A DNA stretch of 64,000 nucleotides, from assembly GCF_000283155.1 (NCBI RefSeq), contig NW_004454207.1, positions 16,476,628 through 16,540,627 of the forward strand. Reading direction: 5' to 3'. The notes under the pieces were generated by a model. That model had not been told where the DNA came from and made no database searches. It saw only the letters and a program-made list of their open reading frames with translations. The translations under genes were made by a program, and so were the position numbers. Positions 38,325 through 48,169 of this stretch are shown piece after piece. Numbering within the stretch: the stretch's first letter is position 1; each line of letters opens with the position of its first letter. This DNA comes from Ceratotherium simum simum. Its lineage: Eukaryota > Chordata > Mammalia > Perissodactyla > Rhinocerotidae.

Positions 38325-38534
38325 CAGTCATGCACTGCATAACAACATTTCGGTCAATGACAGATGGCATATACAGTGGAGGTCTCATAAGATTAGTACC
38401 ATATAGCCTAGGTGTGTAGCAGGCTATGCCATCTAGCTTTGTGTAAGGACACTCTCTGATGTTCACACAACGATGAAACTGCCCAACAACACATTTCTCA
38501 GAATGTATCCCTGTTGTTAAGTGACACGTGACTA
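38325..38534 (+). mobile_element. Tigger-type MITE (MER8-like), copy 1
   Basis: It starts 'cagtcatgcactgcataacaac' and ends 'gttaagtgacacgtgact(a)', inverted repeats of each other, with TA on both sides (38323-38324 and 38535-38536), as expected for a mariner/Tigger-type transposon. The interior includes 'gattagtaccatatagcctagg'. Length about 210 bp, no coding capacity. The MER8 name is from memory. Confidence 0.75.
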
Positions 38535-38659
38535 TATATCCAACTCTCATCACTCCGCTCCTTTTCTGCTGCCCCAACCTTAGTACATCCCCATCCCTCT
38601 CCAGTACTCCATCAGGCGTCTCCTCACTGCTCTCTGTTCTCTTGCCTGCTGTTTGTAAT

Positions 38660-39060
38660 GTCGACTGTTGACTCCCCAAAAGAACACCAGAAAAATCTGT
38701 CGATTATGCAAATTTAAATTTTTGGACCTGTTACAGTAAGGGAGAACATAACTCAACAGAGTCTTAGTAGGAGCTCAAAATCGAGAAATTAGGTAGGGTG
38801 CTTATTGTAGTTTAGGGCTTGGGTTGGATAATTTTAAGGTGGGTCTTGCTAGGTCGAGACTGGTTGAGATTGGACAGAGTTTATTACATAGTAGCTTTGG
38901 ATTTGGTGGGTACCACGAGAAAAGGGTCTTGAAGTGAGTTTTGACAAGTATGTTGCTGAGCTGGTTCACAGTTATCTTTTAGGAACAGATGTTTCTTAGA
39001 TTAAGCATCTAGGTTATTTTTGCTTGGAATAAGTATTGTTTAACTTAGACGCAGAAAGTA
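38660..39060 (-). mobile_element. Possible LTR remnant, reverse
   Basis: On the minus strand a 'taataaactctgtcc' block precedes a T/C-rich tail, a layout similar to the R-U5 part of an LTR. I could not define ends or a family. Confidence 0.25.
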
Positions 39061-39154
39061 TGTCTGTTTCTAATTTCATAGGGAGAAAGAATTATGTTTC
39101 GTAAGTATTTAAACATAAAACAACTTCCCATATCCATGCTTATAATCCTTGGAA

Positions 39155-39485
39155 AGCCTCCTGCTGTAATCAGAGTAAAATCCAAACTCAGATTAAAAGA
39201 TCCTAGATAAGATGTTCCCTGCCTCCTTGCTGACTTCATATCGCTTTCCCCCTTTCTCTCTCTGTTTCAGCCACCCTGGCCTTTCTCCTCCTTGAGTAAG
39301 TCAAGCTCATTCCTGCAATTGCTGGCTGCCTCTGCCTGGAGTGAGTCTGTCTGTCTTCTTTCTCATCACTCATGTCTCCCTCAAATATGATCTCCTCAGA
39401 GAAGACTTCCTAGACTACCCATTTATATCAGCACATGACTTCAACATCACTTCATCTCAGAGTTCATGGCACTCATCCCTATACA
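39155..39485 (+). repeat. L2 LINE, 3' segment
   Basis: 'gtaaaatccaaactcagattaaaagatcc', 'tgttccctgcctccttgctgacttcatatcgc', 'ccaccctggcctttctcc', 'tcctgcaattgctggctgcctctgcctgga' and 'gagaagacttcctagactaccc' are in L2 order. Confidence 0.75.
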
Positions 39486-39688
39486 AAATTATGGCCTCTA
39501 CAGTCAGATAGCCTATGATCAAATTCTTGCTCTGCTACTTAACTAGCTATAGGATCTTGGGCATATTACTTTGACTATTTGTGCCTTAGTTTCCCCATCC
39601 ATAAAAAAGGAAGATGATGATACCTACCTCATAGGGTTCTTATGAGCCATAAATGAGTTTGGCCTTGTGAAATGCTGACTCTAAATAT
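39486..39688 (+). repeat. MIR SINE
   Basis: 'cagtcagatagcctatgatcaaattcttgctctgctacttaactagc', 'gatcttgggcatattactttgactatttgtgccttagtttccccatcc', 'gatgatacctacctcatagggttcttatgagc'. Nearly complete. Confidence 0.9.
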
Positions 39689-40207
39689 CAGGACCAGCAG
39701 GGTGTCTGATAATTCAACTCAATTCTGAAAGACTGACACCCTCCCCAACTTCAGACACTGGTTGTCACCTGTGCTTCTGATCAACTGGATACAGATTGGA
39801 GGTTCCAACGACCCCCTCCTTGGACCTCAGACGTCAGTGGCAAGTCCAGGTTGTTACCACTACTTCTGACTGACTAGCTATGGATCAGAGGTTCCCACAA
39901 CCCCCTCCTCAGATTTGATTAACTTGCTAGAGCGGCTCATAGAACTCAGAGAAACATTTTACTTACTAGATCACTGGTTTATTACAAAAGGATACAAGTT
40001 AGGAACAACCACATAAAAGAGATGCACAGGGCAAGGCATGGGGAAACGGGGAGGAGCTTCCATGCCCTATCTAGGCTCACCACTCTCCCTGAATCTCCAC
40101 GTGTTCATCAACCAGGAAGCTCTCCAAACCCAGTCCTTCTGGCTTCATTACATAGGCAGGATTGATCAAATTATTGGCCACTGGCGATTGATTCAACCTC
40201 AAGCCCC

Positions 40208-40219
40208 TCTCCCCTCCCT
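40208..40219 (+). repeat. 12-bp direct repeat, left copy
   Basis: tctcccctccct occurs here and again at 40836-40847, bracketing the telomere-like insertion. The uninterrupted LTR at 7.2 kb has only one copy of this segment, so it behaves like a TSD. The sequence is low in complexity, which weakens the inference. Confidence 0.65.
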
Positions 40220-40240
40220 GGAGAGAAGGAGGGGTATCGT

Positions 40241-40834
40241 TGGGGTTAGGATTGCGTTAGGTTTAGATTTAAGGTTAGGGATAGGGATAGGATTTGGGTT
40301 ACGGTTTGGGTTAGGGTTAGGGTTGGATTAGTGTTTATGGTAGGGTTATTGTTAGAGTTAGAGTTAGGGTTAGTGTTAGCCTTAGTGTTTGTACTAGAGT
40401 TAAGTAGTAGATAATAACAACAATAAACAAACACATAGGGACAGAGATTGGATTGGTGGTTACCAGAGGGGAAGGGGGGAGGGTGGAGGGTGAAAGGGAT
40501 AATTCGGTACATGTGTGTGGTGATGGGTTGTAATTAGTATTTTGGTGGTGAACATGATGTAGTCCATGCAGAAATAGAAGTACAATGATGTACACCTGAA
40601 ATTTTTGCAATGTTATAAACCAATGTTACTGCAATAAAAAAAAAATAAATAAATAAAAATAAAAAAAAAAAAATAAATAGAGTTAGTATAGGGTTAGTGT
40701 TAGGGTTGAGGTTTGTGCCAGGGCTAGGTTTACAGATAGGGTTAGGGTTATGGCTAGTGACAGGTCTGGGTTTTAGGGCTAGGACTAGGGCTAGGATTAG
40801 TTTCAGGTGTAGGGTAGGGTTAGGTTAGGACTAG
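40241..40834 (+). repeat. Degenerate interstitial telomeric repeat
   Basis: Two blocks (40241-40400 and about 40679-40834) consist of TTAGGG units and one- or two-base variants (ttagga, ttagtg, gttaga, gctagg), all with the G-rich strand on plus. Examples are 'gggttagggttagggttgg' and 'gatagggttagggttatgg'. The blocks were one tract before an L1 end inserted (about 40407-40677). The tract sits inside an LTR, flanked by a 12-bp direct repeat, as expected for telomeric DNA captured at a repaired break. Its degeneracy indicates that the event is not recent. Confidence 0.85.
40407..40677 (+). mobile_element. L1 LINE 3' end inserted in telomeric tract
   Basis: Reads 'gggacagagattggattggtggttaccag', 'gtacatgtgtgtggtgatggg', 'tacacctgaaatttttgcaatg', 'gcaataaa' and an A/T-rich tail, the 3' UTR end of an L1. 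The flanks share 'tagagtta(a)gta' (40395-40406 and 40678-40688), a likely TSD, although telomere-like flanks make chance similarity easy. Confidence 0.8.
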
Positions 40835-40835
40835 A

Positions 40836-40847
40836 TCTCCCCTCCCT
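40836..40847 (+). repeat. 12-bp direct repeat, right copy
   Basis: Second copy of tctcccctccct; after it the LTR resumes with 'ctccccccaggggtgggggg' and 'actgaaagttcc'. Confidence 0.65.
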
Positions 40848-41114
40848 CTCCCCCCAGGGGTGGGGGGACTGAAAGTTCCAACCCTCTAAGCACAGGGTTG
40901 GGTCCCCTGGCAATAGCCCCGTCAGTGTGGTCGAAATGTCACCTCATTAACATAACAAAAGACACCTTTATGGCTTTTGTGCTTGGGAAACTCCACAGGT
41001 TTTAGGAGGTGTGCGCCTGGAACTGTGGATGGAGACCAAATATATATGAGAAATATATTTTGGTCATCTGAATGAACAAATCTATATTTCTTATAAATCA
41101 CCACACTGCGGGTT

Positions 41115-41290
41115 TTCAGCATGTAAAACACATAGAACAATGCCTGGCACATAATAAGAGCTTAAGAAAGCTGAGTTTTATCATCCACTTATTATCTTCA
41201 TGTAAACCACAAGGTAGGTAGGCATTTGTCTGAATCTCCAGGTCCTAGAACAATGCCTGGCATAAAGCAGGTACTCAATAAATCATGGTG
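41115..41290 (+). repeat. MIR/L2 3' end fragments
   Basis: Two short pieces: 'catagaacaatgcctggcacataataagagctta' (about 41129-41162) and 'cctagaacaatgcctggcataaagcaggtactcaataaatc' (about 41244-41284). Both match the shared 3' end motif of MIR and L2, and they are too short to separate the two. Confidence 0.6.
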
Positions 41291-41324
41291 GGATGGATGG
41301 ATTTATTTATTTACCTGTTTACTA

Positions 41325-41460
41325 AGTCTTCCTAAATATGATATAAACTCCATGAGAGCAGGAAACATGTCTATCTTGTTCACCACATTGTTCCAAGGGC
41401 CTGGAGTAGTACCTGGCACACAGTAAGCACACAACTTATACGGTTGACTAAATTAATAAA
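41325..41460 (+). repeat. L2 LINE 3' end
   Basis: 'gatataaactccatgagagcaggaaacatgtctatcttgttcacc', 'gggcctggagtagtacctggcacacagtaagcac' and a worn 'gactaaattaataaac' end are the L2 terminus. Confidence 0.8.
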
Positions 41461-42439
41461 CTTCTGAGCATCACAAAACTACCTTGAGTGTAAAACCAGC
41501 TCCCCGTTTCTTTCACCCCCACTGAAAGGGGTAGGTCCAGAAAAAGAACACAAAATAAAGAACAACAGAAGAATAAAATCAGTTCAATTTTATTATACAC
41601 TAAGGAAATGCTGGTTAAATAAAGTTAAATAGAATTCTTTCCTGTAAGACTTCTCAGATCCTTTAATCTGCTCATGTGCATTCTGATTACTAATAGGGGA
41701 ATAGAGTATATACTAGTTTGATCAGGGAAACTTTTTTTTTTTCCTTTTTGCTTTGGCAACACTTTTTTGTATGTTTGAAAACAGAGCACTACTGTTATTT
41801 GGGATCTACTTTGGGAAATGATGTATTAAGCAGTTTTATCCCCAAAGTCAGGGATGCCATCATTGGAAGCAGAATGGGACTGGCTGGCAGTGATGTGGTA
41901 TTGAGTCACTCCAGGATAACAGGAGAAGCACAGATTGAGGCAGTACCATCCTGATAGGGATGGGGCTCCTCCAGATCCTGTACGAAAGCACCCTGTTTTC
42001 TACCAGAAAGCACTTAGACATGAGGGAGAATCTGGTTTAATGTGGCCCTAGTTGATGAACACCCTCCAATCTCAATTACAAGTCCTCCTTGTGTCTTTAA
42101 CATGTGCCACAAGAGAAGAGTTTTCTACTAGATAATCAAGCATTTTGTTCTTTTTCTTGGCCATCACACATGACTTCAACTTGGATTCTACCTCTAAAAA
42201 GTTGTGTTATTGGGAAGCCAGAACCAGGACACAAAAAAGAGATCATGTTCTGGAACCTGTCCACTTAAAACAACTGTCATGCTTTAGAACAACTGTCATA
42301 TCTTTGTGTGCCTCAGATTCTTCAGGAGGAATTTGAGTGGCTTGGATGATAGTCATGGATTCTGAATTGTGCTGTGAGGAACTTTAGTGTTACTTCTGAG
42401 GCAAGGCAGTAAGGTTGGCCTAGGTAGGCCTCTGGGAAC
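41461..42439. other. No gene or repeat recognised
   Basis: No recognisable element. The short open frames (for example 41718-41954, +) lack motifs. Confidence 0.35.
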
Positions 42440-42558
42440 AGTGAATAGGCTAGGGCAGTGCCCTGAAGTTAATGCAATCCTGCTCTTTTTTGCTCTACCT
42501 GTACATTTTAATTTGAAGAGAGGAATCTCCTACTAAAAAGGTAGCTTGAAAACCACTG
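42440..42558 (+). mobile_element. hAT MITE 3' remnant
   Basis: The right edge 'ggtagcttgaaaaccactgg' resembles a hAT terminal repeat ('ttgagaaccactg'). The left side is too worn to place, so the start is approximate. Confidence 0.35.
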
Positions 42559-42569
42559 GACTAAAAAAA

Positions 42570-42887
42570 ATCAAGTTCACTGCCTGTTTTTATACAGCCT
42601 GCAAGCTAAGAATGGTTTTGACATTTTTAATGGTTACAAAAATCAAAAAAGAAGACTATTTTGTATTATTTGTATTGCTATTTTGCATGAAAATTATATG
42701 AGATCCCAATTTCAGTGCCTATAAATAAACTCTTATTGGAACACAGCCACTCGCATTTGTCTCCATATTGTCTATGGCTGCTTTTGCACTTCAACAGCAG
42801 AGCTGAGTATTTGCCTCTGATTGTATGATCCACGAAGCCTAAAATGTTTACTATCTGGCCCTTTCTAGAAAAAGTTTGTTGACCTCT
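42570..42887 (+). mobile_element. hAT-type MITE, longer relative of 6.15 kb copy
   Basis: Contains 'actgcctgtttttatacagcctgcaagc', then the body shared with the 6.15 kb element: 'ataaataaactcttattggaacacagccactcgcatttg', 'tattgtctatggctgcttttgcac', 'actatctggccctttctag', ending 'agtttgttgacctct'. No coding capacity. Confidence 0.7.
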
Positions 42888-43505
42888 CACCTAGATGATA
42901 ACTAAGATCCTTTTCTACCACCACCATGTGATTTTTGTTCATCTTTGTGGAACCAAATTGGCCAGCCGTACAAGATCCCACTCAAGGCAAACTGAACCAA
43001 GCCAGTACTCTTTCACTGTGTTATAAAATCCATTTACTTTTGGTTACAAAGATACTTCTCATTTGAGAACATATACTACCTAACTGATCCATGTGTTATC
43101 ATCTGCCCACACCATCATTCCAAACGGAGTTTGGTATTTTCTACTTTCTATTATGTTGAACATTTCTTTTTTCAATATTTAAACTGAGTAACATAAAATA
43201 GCATGGCTCCCCTACACTGTAAGTATTTTAGCATGACAGTTATTGGGCTGTAAGGAAGCTGACATGCCATCTAATCTCTCCCACTCCTTCTGCACAGAAT
43301 TGCACTTAAAGCATCCTGGAAAGGTTTTGGTTTACCATAGTCTTTAAAATCTCCAGAGAAGAGCATTTCCAAGCACCTAGTTTGTAGTGCATCAGCTGTC
43401 AAATGACTTGTACCTTGGGTGCTTGTCTGACCAAAAGGATATTTAGAGTTGTTCTATTTTAAGGCTTTAAAATAGTTTATTAATGGGGCAGGGCTTCCAG
43501 CTACT
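42888..43505. other. No gene or repeat recognised
   Basis: About 0.6 kb without a firm match. A segment near 43270-43390 might be an old LINE fragment but I cannot confirm it. Confidence 0.35.
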
Positions 43506-43519
43506 CACATCTTGATTTT

Positions 43520-43727
43520 CTTTTTCCTTTTTTTTTTTTTTTTTTTGGTGAGGAAGATTGGCTCTGAGCTAACATCTGTGCCCATCTTCCTCTATTTTGT
43601 ATGTGGGATGCCATCACAGCACAGTTTGATGAGCAGTGCATCAGTCTGCACCTGGGATTCCCCCGTGAACCCTGGGCCGCGGAAGCAGAGCACGTGAACT
43701 TAACCACTATGCCACCGGGCCAGCCCC
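43520..43727 (-). mobile_element. ERE-type SINE, reverse, 14-bp TSD
   Basis: A long T-run, 'gaggaagattggctctgagctaacatctgtgccc', 'ctgggattcccccgtgaaccctgggccgc' and 'acttaaccactatgccaccgggccagccc'. The 14-bp TSD cacatcttgatttt is perfect at 43506-43519 and 43728-43741. The long pure T-run (reversed A-tail) and intact TSD point to a young insertion. Confidence 0.95.
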
Positions 43728-43741
43728 CACATCTTGATTTT

Positions 43742-44863
43742 TATTCTTAAAATCCAAAGTTTTAAATCCAGGGAACTGCAGCTTCTCAGATATGGTATCT
43801 CCTAAGGGCAGTGACTAAGGGTGGGACCTGAGAGACTACTCTAGTCATACTCTCTGTTCTTCCCTCCATGCTGTGAAATCCTTTCGAATAGAAGCAAGAT
43901 TCCTTTTTTTCCTAACTCCTATAGCACTTACAGAGTTTATTCAAGAATGTTCTGCCCAACCTCTTTGCAAGCATCTTTCTTTCAAAAAGATGAAGAGAGG
44001 GTGGATCTAATTGAATACTTTATATTGGAAAGCAACCACATCTCTCTGGGCATGCACTTCCCCATACGATCAATAATAAATTAGCATTTTATTTATACTG
44101 TATAATTCAGTTCTTTTCAGAAGTCTGATCTGAAAGCCAACTACTGTTTGTGCTCTCCAAAGTGGTTTTTGATGGAGTGCTAATTATGTTCCACCTCAAG
44201 TGGAATGCTGAGGGGGGGGCCACAATCGCCTTATTGCAGAAGGAAGGTCCAGCTAATGAATCTCTGAGGATAGTCTCATGCTATATTCTGGGGGCAAGTA
44301 AATGTGAAGCTACATTTTTGACCAAGGAAATGATACCATTTATATATCAGTAACAAGGTTCAGGCTTTGTGAAACAGCTGCATAACTGCGACATGAATTT
44401 CTTTCAGTGGAGCAAAAAAACAAAGAAGAAAATATATGTCGGCTCACCATAATGGCTGAATTTGGGGTTTAGTGGTTCATAGGAGGGGACTGTATTTTAA
44501 AGTAAAACTAAGTTGAATGGATTTTTGTTCCAGACAGAAGACCAACTTAATAAATTAGTCCTGAGTAAAGAAGTATATCACATTTAGTAAAAGAGGACAG
44601 TAAACAGAAGGAGAGCCAATCTTTCCACTTGTGCCAACCTAATTGTGTCACATGAGGTTTTGCACTTGTATTTTAGCTTAGCTTAAGGAAGCTTGATCCA
44701 GATTGTTTTTCAATATAGCAAAATATATTTGTTCAATATAGCATAATAAAGATTGGAGCATACTTGAACTCCAATTTCCTTTCTATAAAGCCTTCTATGG
44801 CCTGTCCTTTGCAGCTCATTTTTACCACCAAAGACTTTGCAGCTTACATACCAGGCTTTAACA
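43742..44863. other. No gene or repeat recognised
   Basis: AT-rich DNA. A short open frame at 44150-44353 (+) shows no domain. Confidence 0.35.
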
Positions 44864-45069
44864 CAGTCATGCACCGCATGAGGATGTTCTGGCCAACGAC
44901 TGACTGTATATACAACTGTGGTCCCATAAGATTAGTACCATATAGCCTAGGTGTGCAGTAGGCTGTACCATCTAGGTTTGTGTAAGTACACTCTAGGATG
45001 TTCACAAAACGAAGGAATTGCCTAATGATGCATTTCTCAGGAAGTATTCCCGTCACTGAGGCATGACTG
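44864..45069 (+). mobile_element. Tigger-type MITE (MER8-like), copy 2
   Basis: Starts 'cagtcatgcaccgcatgagg' and ends 'cactgaggcatgactg' followed by TA. It lines up over its whole length with the 38.3 kb element, including 'gattagtaccatatagcctagg', 'tagg(t/g)tttgtgtaag' and 'gcatttctcag'. Length about 206 bp. The left TA has changed to CA. Confidence 0.75.
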
Positions 45070-45189
45070 TATATGTATGTGTATATAAATGGCTGTGCTC
45101 TAGCATTGTTAAAAGAGCATGGGGCTCTCTGGGATTTAGTGAGTGTATAAAAGTGAAGGAAGTTGACAATAACGACCCATCAACAATCC

Positions 45190-45240
45190 TATATCCACCT
45201 GAGCACACTTCTATGCTTGGTCCTGTGCTAGGCACTTAGG
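45190..45240 (-). repeat. L2/MIR end fragment, reverse
   Basis: 'cctgagcacacttctatgcttggtcctgtgctaggcactta' is the reversed 3'-end motif shared by L2 and MIR. Confidence 0.5.
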
Positions 45241-45284
45241 GAAGATCTGCCATTTAGTGTCATGAGGCTTCTCAGGAATGGCAT

Positions 45285-45490
45285 CTTGACAAATGGAGCA
45301 TTGAATCCAAACTCCTTTGTCAGGCAGCTCAAGTGTTAACTCATTTTATAACCAGGTCTCTCACCAAACACAGGAACCTGAATTTGTTTGGATGGTGTTT
45401 TATAATTTGTATATCTACCATCATATTAAAGTTCATGGTGTCTGGCCTCCAGTATGTGCTCAGTAAACATCTGTTGAACGCTGAAATGAA
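45285..45490 (+). repeat. L2 LINE 3' segment
   Basis: 'gaatccaaactcctttgtcaggcagctcaag' and the end 'atggtgtctggcctccagtatgtgctcagtaaacatctgttgaac' match L2. Confidence 0.6.
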
Positions 45491-45507
45491 TCATCCTAGG
45501 GGTTAAG

Positions 45508-45592
45508 GCAAAGAACTGTGGCTCAGAGGTTAACTTGCTCAAGGTCATTTGGCTGGTATGGGGCAAAGGCAGGAATGAATAGTTCCTGTTCC
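45508..45592 (-). repeat. MIR SINE fragment, reverse
   Basis: 'actgtggctcagaggttaacttgctcaaggtcatttggctggtatggggc' is the reversed core of MIR. Confidence 0.65.
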
Positions 45593-45613
45593 AGATAGTT
45601 AAAACGGAAATTT

Positions 45614-45661
45614 TTTCTCTCTCACTCTTTCTCTCTTTCTCCATCTCACTCTCTCTCTCTC
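45614..45661 (+). repeat. CT-rich simple repeat
   Basis: Imperfect (CT)n and (CTTT)n tract. The Arg/Glu-rich open frame on the minus strand across it is produced by this repeat. Confidence 0.9.
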
Positions 45662-45754
45662 GTGCGTGCAATATCTGTTTTTTTTTTAACTGTTCTAGCA
45701 CTCTATAATTTGGTGTACTTCCTAAATAAATAAACTCAAAGCTCTTTTAAAAAT

Positions 45755-45900
45755 AATAATAATTACCTGTTACTGAGGACTTAATTTTGTGCACTACACT
45801 GCACTAAATGCTTCACATTTATTAACCTATTTATTTTTAGCAAAGAATCTATGACGTAGGTGTTATTATCCTGTTGTTATCCTCATTTAAAAAATACTTT
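45755..45900 (-). repeat. MIR SINE, reverse, cut by ERE
   Basis: 'ttactgaggacttaattttgtgcactacactgcactaaatgcttcacatttattaacc' and 'gtaggtgttattatcc' are reversed MIR. An ERE SINE inserted directly after it. Confidence 0.6.
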
Positions 45901-46200
45901 AGGGCTGGCCCCATGGCTTAGCGGTTAAGTGCGAGCGCTCCGCTACTGGCGGCCCAGGTTCAGATGCCGGGCGCGCACTGACACACCGCTTCTCCAGCCA
46001 TGCTGAGGCCGCGTCCCACATACAGCAACTAGAAGGATGTGCAACTATGACATACAACTATCTACTGGGGCTTTGGGGAAAAAAAGGAGGAGGATTGGCA
46101 ATAGATGTTAGCTCAGAGCTGGTCTTCCTCAGCAAAAAGAGGAGGATTAGCACGGATGTTAGCTCAGGGCTGATCTTCCTCACAAAAAAAAAAAAAAAGA
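45901..46200 (+). mobile_element. Full-length ERE-type SINE, 15-bp TSD
   Basis: Complete element: head 'gggctggccccatggcttagcggttaagtgcg', B-box-like region, 'cacatacagcaactagaaggatgtgcaac', 'ctactggggctttgggg', two 'gttagctcag' tail units and an A-tail. The 15-bp TSD tttaaaaaatacttt is perfect at 45886-45900 and 46201-46215. It is the best preserved ERE of the window. The CpG-rich head suggests low decay. Confidence 0.97.
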
Positions 46201-46514
46201 TTTAAAAAATACTTTAAGTAAAAAGTCTTTTATTAAAAGTCCAATGTCTTTTATTATTGTCATATAAAGCTTATGCAGCAGATTAAATGTTTAGCGTTAA
46301 ATACATGTAGATCATTTTAAATACCTATATATTTTTAAAATTTTGACTCAAAGGTAATAATACACTTGGGATACAAAAGCTATTTGGGATACTTGGGGGA
46401 GGAGGATAATTCTGAATGGAACTTGACTGATATTTGCCAAGATTATGCCAGTAATCTATGATTTAGTAATCTATGTCTTTCATCGAAAAAAATATCAAGC
46501 ACAGGGAAGGAAAG

Positions 46515-46665
46515 TGTTAACATTTGTTCAGCAATTACTAAGTGCCAGACGCTGTACTTGGTGTTTGACATACTTAGGAGTCACAAGGACCCTGTGAGAA
46601 CCTTTTTTAAAAAAACAATCTTTAAAGATGAGGCACCTGAGGCTCATAGAAATTAAGAAATCTGT
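46515..46665 (-). repeat. MIR SINE, reverse
   Basis: 'cagcaattactaagtgccagacgctgtacttggtg', 'cctgtgagaacc' and 'aagatgaggcacctgaggctcatagaaattaag' are reversed MIR motifs. Confidence 0.7.
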
Positions 46666-47895
46666 TTAAATGCCTTAACTTGACCCAGAAGAAAGTAAAA
46701 GTAAACCCATAATACTGGCTGAACCTTGGTTTTTAGGGGTTTATAGGGAGAACTATGTTTTAGAGTAAAGCCGACTTGGACAGGTCTTGGGTCCAGACAG
46801 AATAGGGCATGCTTTCTCCTGTGACCTGGGAAAGGGGTGGGGTGAGGCAGGGATGGGGGTGGAGGAGTCAAGATGGAAAATCAGGTCTGTTTGGGACCAA
46901 ATTTAGTTCCATTTTAAAACACTGAGCTGCCTCCAAAGAAATTAAACTCATGACCTTGGTCTACATGAAATGAAGCCAGATAAATTAACCTGACATACAC
47001 TCTTATATAAGAAATCCTTGAAAAGGAATAGTAGATGAAACTAGGGAATCACATTTCCTGTAAGAAAAGTTCAGGTGGTAAAAATACTTACCAGCAAGGC
47101 GCTTTGGTGCACCATATTATAATACTATCAACATTATAAAGGAAAAGAACAAAAATGGCTAAAAATTGATCCCCATAATGTCATCAACAAAGCACGCTGG
47201 TATTTCTTGGTTCTTACATCTCCCATTCCAAGCTCTGAAAAAATAAAGCCTTGATGCTCCCATCAGCAAAAAGAATACCAAACAAATAAACACTTCCTAA
47301 TTATTTGTGATGGTAGCAAATCATTAAAAGTATACAGCATATATTCTAAGCAGACGTTTGAAAATAAAATCTCTGATGGAAACTGACAAACCAAAGGCTG
47401 ATACTGTATTTGCTTCATTTGTAACAAGAGCTGGTTAAAGGGTACAAGTACTCAATCAGCCCTCGAGAGAGGGAGGTAACGAAAGAGAAGACCTTCATCA
47501 TTCTTCCTGAGCAGCAAAGTCACATGCATGTTTTATATTTGAAAGAAAAAACAGAATTTTAAAATTCAGTGAATTTCATTGGCATGAGTGCTTCCAGAGG
47601 CCCAAGGACTGCTGAACATTTCTAGAAAAAGAAACATAACTGAAAAGCAAACTGGAAATAAAGACAGAACGTTTGAAGATGAAGGCCAGACATAAACTTA
47701 GAATAGATTAATAATGGATCATGTAAAAAGTTCCTTATTTCTTTGAAAGAGATACACAGCCATGATGTGGAATTATGGTTTTTTCACAACCCAACAGGAA
47801 AAAAATATTAGGAATTTAGAAAAGCCAATTGTAGGATAAGATGTCAAGCTAGTTTGTAATCTAGTTGCTTCTAATGTCAAGCATTTTCTGCCTTC
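46666..47895. other. Repeat-free stretch, no gene seen
   Basis: About 1.2 kb without a recognisable mobile element or coding signal. Confidence 0.4.
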
Positions 47896-47899
47896 TGGC

Positions 47900-48165
47900 T
47901 CAGACTCTTGCTATTTATAGCTTTTCCATTCCTCCCTTGTCTTTCTCATCCTCCAGCGTCCAACTCAGACACTGCCTGCTCAGGGAAGGTCTTCTCCTAT
48001 CCTGCTCTTCTGACTGCATTGCCCCATTTTGCTGCCTCGAGCCCTGCCATGGTACCTACTGAATTTGCTTTTCAGTTGGGGGTTGGATCTCTCCTGAATT
48101 CTGGAGGACAAGAACCAGACACCATTCACCTTTTCCACTTTTATATTCTCAGTGTCTACCCCAGT
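47900..48165 (+). repeat. L2 LINE, first of two in tandem
   Basis: 'caactcagacactgcctgctcagggaaggtcttctcctatcc' and 'ctggaggacaagaaccagacaccattcacc...tatattctcagtgtctacc' match L2 3' motifs. Confidence 0.55.
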
Positions 48166-48169
48166 GGTC

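Larger units (their letters stand above)
39690..41105 (-). mobile_element. ERVL-class LTR (MER21-like), reverse, interrupted
   Basis: Same LTR family as at 7.0-7.9 kb, in reverse. The left part (39690-40234) carries 'gataattcaactcaattctg', the doubled 'ccccctcct' segment, 'gatgcacagggcaaggcatgg' and 'gattgattcaacctcaagcccctctcccctccct'. The right part (from 40836) carries 'actgaaagttccaaccctcta', 'cacctcattaacata' and ends 'ataaatcacca'. Between them lies about 0.6 kb of foreign DNA: telomere-like repeats holding an L1 end. Without it the LTR is about 0.8 kb, close to the other copy. No coding sequence. Confidence 0.8.

Noticed and set aside
40246..40610. Minus-strand frames rich in Leu-Thr and Asn-Pro-Thr repeats.
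   Set aside because: They are translations of the degenerate telomeric repeat and the adjoining L1 end, not a gene.
45426..45701. Arg/Glu-rich minus-strand frame.
   Set aside because: Produced by the CT-rich simple repeat and overlapping L2/MIR pieces.
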